Shown piece after piece: positions 48,798-51,741 of a DNA stretch of 51,741 nt. The notes under the pieces are model-generated. The model was not told the DNA's origin, made no database searches, and saw nothing but the letters and a program-made list of their open reading frames with translations. The stretch is from an uncultured Eubacteriales bacterium (GTDB lineage Bacteria > Bacillota > Clostridia > Christensenellales > Aristaeellaceae). The translations under genes were made by a program, and so were the position numbers. The stretch spans positions 1 through 51,741 of the forward strand of contig CACXHY010000015.1 in assembly GCA_902767565.1 (NCBI GenBank), written 5' to 3'. How positions within the stretch are numbered: position 1 is the first letter of the stretch; each line of letters opens with the position of its first letter.

Positions 48798-51741
48798 ATG
48801 AAACGTATGATCGCGATCATCGCGCTGGCGCTGCTGGCGGCTCTGGTCATACCCGCCGCGGAGGCGGAGATCTCCACCGCGCTGAGCGTGCGCAACACCT
48901 ACAACAGCCAGCAGAAGGTGATCCGTCAGGAATATGTGGACGCCGAGGGCAACCCGGCCTTTGCCGACGACAAGGGCTACGCCTGTGTGGTCTACACCTA
49001 CCGCGGCAAATACCTCATGCGCACGTCCTATTATGATCTGGACGGAAACCTGTGCGACACCGCCGGCGGCTGGGCGGAGATCGTGATCACCCGCAGCCCC
49101 CAGCACAAGGTCGCCAGCCAGGTTTACCTGACGGCGGAGGGCCTGGAGACGGCAGGCCCCGAGGGCTGGTCCCGGCAGGAGACCGACTACATCGGGCGCC
49201 TCCACAGCGAGACCCGGTATTACGGCCCGGACGGAGCGCTTTTCTGCGTGCCCGGCCAGTACGCGGTCATGACGACGACCTACAGCGTCAACGGCAGCAC
49301 ATACCTGAAGATCAGGGAGAGCTACCGCGACGCGGACATGGAGCTGATGATCGGCCCGGACGGATGGGCCGAGGCTGTGTACGACCGGCTCCCGAACCAG
49401 AAGATCTGGCGGACCACCTATCTCGGCACGCAGGGGGAACTGGTGGTGAGCGCCGCCAACCATTACGCGCAGTATGTCCTGACCTATGAAAACGGCCGCC
49501 TGCGGCAGGCAGCCTATTACAACGCCGACGGCGAACTGATGCGGGGACCGAAAGGATACGCGTACTATACCTGCACCTACTCCCGCACGGGAAAGTTCGA
49601 CGTGAAGGAGATGTATTTCAACCCCGACGGCACCCCCTACCGGATGCCGGGCGGCTACTACGGGTATTCCTACAAAAAGAACTCGGCGGGGAAGGTCGTG
49701 GCGGCGTACTATTACGGCGCGGACGGCGCCAGGACCACGATCGACAAGGGCTATTCCGGCATCAGGAGAAGCTACAGAAGCAATAAGATCCTGGGGCTGG
49801 AGGAATACCTGGACACCGAGGACCGGCCCGTGGTGGTGCCTTCTTTGGGGTACGCCCGCGCGCAGTATACGATCGTCGGCAAGTACACCATGGGCGTCAC
49901 CTATCAGGACAGCAGGCGCCGCCCGGTCGTCGGCGCAAAGGGCTATGCCAGTCTGGTTTATGTGCGTGACGCGAAACACCGCGTCACCGAGGAGATCTAC
50001 TATGACGCGAACAAGCGCCTGATGATGAACCCCCAGGGGTTCGCGCGGGCGGTATACACGCTGGACGACAGCGGCAATCACCTCACCGAGATCTATTACG
50101 ACACGGAGGGCAGGCAGACGCGCGCGAAGCTGGGCGCCGGCGAGGTCCGCTACACGTGGATCAACGGCAAGCAGGAAAGCGCCAGCTACTGGCTGGATGG
50201 GGAACCGATCCGCTGCAGCGACGGCTACCACGAAGTCCGATACACCTACAATTCATCCAACAAGCTACTGACGGCCTTCTATTTCGATACGGACGGGAGC
50301 CCCGCGGCGACCACGGCCGGGGTGGCCTCGGAATCCAGGGAATACGATGAGGACGGGACGCTGATCGCCGCCAGGCTGTACGGCGCGGACGGGAAGCTTG
50401 TCACCGCGCAGGGCAAGGACTATGCCTACACGCTGCGCAGCGTGTCTCCCGACGGAGACGGGTACGAGATCAGTTACATCGGCACCGATGACGAACCCAT
50501 GATGGTGAACGGGCACTGGATCCACCGGTATATCCTGGACGAGAATGACCGCGTGGTGGAGGAGCAGTACCTGGAGGCGGACGGCGAGACGCTGACGGAC
50601 ATACCGGCCGGATACGCCAGGATCCATCGCGGCTACGACGAGAACGGGAACTGCAGCTATTTGTCCTACACGCTGGCGGACGGCAGCTCGTTCATGCAGC
50701 GCGGAGGCTATGCGGCCCGGGAGCGCGATTTTGACGAGGACGGAAACATTGTCTACGAGCGTTATCTGGACGGCAGCGGACAGCCGGTCATGGCCGACGC
50801 GGGCTACGCGGCGGTGGGATACACCTGGCTCGAGGGCTATGTGGTGGAGGAACGCTACTTCGATACCGAGGGCGAGCCTGTCGCGATCGCGGAAGGGTAC
50901 GCGGCGGTGGCCCGGCGGTATGACGGATTCGGCGAGAAGGCGGAGGAAGCCTATTTCGGCGCGGATGGGCAGCCTGTGCTGTGCCCTGCCGGATACGCGT
51001 CGGTCAGCTGGACCCGGGACGCGTTCGGATATGTGACCCGCATCGACTATTACGGACCGGACGGGGAAGGGATCGAGCAGCCGGACGGATACGCGAGCGT
51101 CGCGTATGAGCGGGACGGGAACGGCAACGCCACGGTGACGCGCTATTACGGCGCAGCCGGGGAACCGGTGCTGTACAAGGGGCAGTACGCGGCGGCGATG
51201 CGCACCTACGACGAAAAGAAGAACGTGCTGTGGGCGGCGAACTATGGCCTTGAGGACGAGGCGCTGCCGTACAGCGCGAAAGACACATACTGCCAGATCC
51301 GGTACGCGTACGATGAGGCGGGCAACCGGACAGAAGAATGGTACCTGGACGCGGAAGGCCGGCTTATGGTCTGCGCGGACGGGTACGCGGGGATCCGCCG
51401 GAGCTATGACGAGTCGGGGCGGGTGACCCGCGCGGACTATCTGGGAACGGACGGACAGCCGGTCATGCTGGCGGACGGATACGCGTCGGTCGAATACGGC
51501 GCGTACGATGAGTACGGATACGCGGGGAGCATGCGGTATTACGGCGCGGCCGGGGAACCGGTGCTGTACAAGGGCCGGTACGCGGCGGCGGAACGGGAAT
51601 ACAACGCGAAGAAGAACGTGACCTTCGCGGCGAACTACGGTCTGGACGGGGAGCCGCTGCTCTACAGCGCCAAGGACACGTATTATCAGATCGGGTACGA
51701 CTACGCGGAGAACGGCAAGACGGTCATCGGGGAACACTACT
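48798..51741 (+). CDS. Secreted tandem-repeat protein (partial, runs off the window)
   Basis: An open frame of 981 codons starts at an ATG after GGAGGTGGCACATTACG and has no stop before the window ends. A signal peptide (MIAIIALALLAALVIPAAEAE) is followed entirely by repeats of about 40-45 residues. A typical unit reads YD..GN....YYGADGEPV.....GYA.. and resembles YD/RHS-like or WG-type beta repeats. Aromatic residues and Asp-Gly turns dominate. Units become more regular toward the C-terminal part. The protein is probably an extracellular beta-solenoid or beta-propeller-like filament, possibly binding carbohydrate. No catalytic or toxin domain is visible in the part present; the C-terminus, where such a domain would lie, is outside the window. 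Confidence 0.85.
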   Translation, partial: MKRMIAIIALALLAALVIPAAEAEISTALSVRNTYNSQQKVIRQEYVDAEGNPAFADDKGYACVVYTYRGKYLMRTSYYDLDGNLCDTAGGWAEIVITRSPQHKVASQVYLTAEGLETAGPEGWSRQETDYIGRLHSETRYYGPDGALFCVPGQYAVMTTTYSVNGSTYLKIRESYRDADMELMIGPDGWAEAVYDRLPNQKIWRTTYLGTQGELVVSAANHYAQYVLTYENGRLRQAAYYNADGELMRGPKGYAYYTCTYSRTGKFDVKEMYFNPDGTPYRMPGGYYGYSYKKNSAGKVVAAYYYGADGARTTIDKGYSGIRRSYRSNKILGLEEYLDTEDRPVVVPSLGYARAQYTIVGKYTMGVTYQDSRRRPVVGAKGYASLVYVRDAKHRVTEEIYYDANKRLMMNPQGFARAVYTLDDSGNHLTEIYYDTEGRQTRAKLGAGEVRYTWINGKQESASYWLDGEPIRCSDGYHEVRYTYNSSNKLLTAFYFDTDGSPAATTAGVASESREYDEDGTLIAARLYGADGKLVTAQGKDYAYTLRSVSPDGDGYEISYIGTDDEPMMVNGHWIHRYILDENDRVVEEQYLEADGETLTDIPAGYARIHRGYDENGNCSYLSYTLADGSSFMQRGGYAARERDFDEDGNIVYERYLDGSGQPVMADAGYAAVGYTWLEGYVVEERYFDTEGEPVAIAEGYAAVARRYDGFGEKAEEAYFGADGQPVLCPAGYASVSWTRDAFGYVTRIDYYGPDGEGIEQPDGYASVAYERDGNGNATVTRYYGAAGEPVLYKGQYAAAMRTYDEKKNVLWAANYGLEDEALPYSAKDTYCQIRYAYDEAGNRTEEWYLDAEGRLMVCADGYAGIRRSYDESGRVTRADYLGTDGQPVMLADGYASVEYGAYDEYGYAGSMRYYGAAGEPVLYKGRYAAAEREYNAKKNVTFAANYGLDGEPLLYSAKDTYYQIGYDYAENGKTVIGEHY
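51144..51741 (+). repeat. 393-bp higher-order repeat inside the repeat protein gene
   Basis: The stretch from 51144 (TATTACGGCGCAGCCGGGG) is repeated at 51537 with few changes over about 190 bases, including GAACCGGTGCTGTACAAGGG and AAGAAGAACGTG. The offset of 393 bases equals 131 codons, about three repeat units, indicating duplication of a three-unit block. Confidence 0.8.

Overview
The window looks like a chromosomal segment from a GC-rich, Gram-positive-type anaerobe, probably an uncultured gut or rumen member of the Bacillota (class Clostridia). This placement is an inference. It rests on the clostridial style of many genes (NrdR, TagF-type polymerase, EpsG-type polymerase, BspA-like leucine-rich-repeat surface proteins, clostridial GH43 enzyme), on AGGAGG-type ribosome binding sites, and on a mix of ATG, GTG and TTG starts. 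Promoters are close to the sigma-70/SigA consensus with 16-17 bp spacers.

Region 1 (1-11.4 kb) is housekeeping and carbohydrate metabolism. It opens with the 3' end of a 23S rRNA and a 5S rRNA whose 3' half is canonical but whose 5' half is not recognisable. Next come rpsB-tsf, convergent nrdR, a leftward pentose module (GH43 glycosidase and xylB with a consensus promoter), then rightward monocistrons for glyA, a divergent PRPP synthetase and a eukaryotic-type glycogen branching enzyme. Most have their own promoter and terminator.

Region 2 (11.4-34.1 kb) is one long rightward surface-glycan locus, apparently driven by a promoter at 11522-11550 with a 21-bp tandem repeat just upstream. The first genes make and load a UDP-4-amino-4,6-dideoxy sugar: a PglF/WbpM-type dehydratase, a paralogue of its membrane half, a PglE-type aminotransferase and a PglC-type phosphoglycosyl transferase. 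The middle, with visibly lower GC, holds a GT4, a TagF-like polyol-phosphate polymerase, an SDR-cytidylyltransferase fusion, a GT2, an EpsG-like polymerase and a Wzx flippase. The end holds rmlA and rmlB without rmlC or rmlD, a VioA-like aminotransferase, and an acyl-ACP thioesterase inserted between the rml genes. Four different ATP-grasp ligases and a short PLP-transferase-like protein are spread through the locus, but no acetyltransferase is visible. I infer a polyol-phosphate-containing glycan whose amino sugars are acylated with amino acids or other carboxylates by ATP-grasp enzymes. This is the most likely undescribed system in the window.

Region 3 (34.1-37.9 kb) encodes two secreted proteins: a small leucine-rich-repeat protein and a 989-residue acidic protein with a 15-bp tandem repeat array and Ig-like domains. 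A terminator and a separate 16-bp-stem hairpin follow.

Region 4 (37.9-48.4 kb) is a LysR-controlled carboxylate operon: TRAP-type large permease with a 2-TM partner, MmgE/PrpD protein, a decayed second permease fragment, aldo/keto reductase, phosphonopyruvate/sulfopyruvate-type decarboxylase, U32-like TIM barrel, CitE-like C-C lyase, and a split class I fumarase/tartrate-dehydratase pair. The substrate is not known; a 2-oxo-dicarboxylate or an analogue is a reasonable guess.

Region 5 (48.4 kb-end) has a palindrome-rich intergenic region and the first 981 codons of a secreted protein built of about 40-residue GYA...YD..G repeats that runs off the window.
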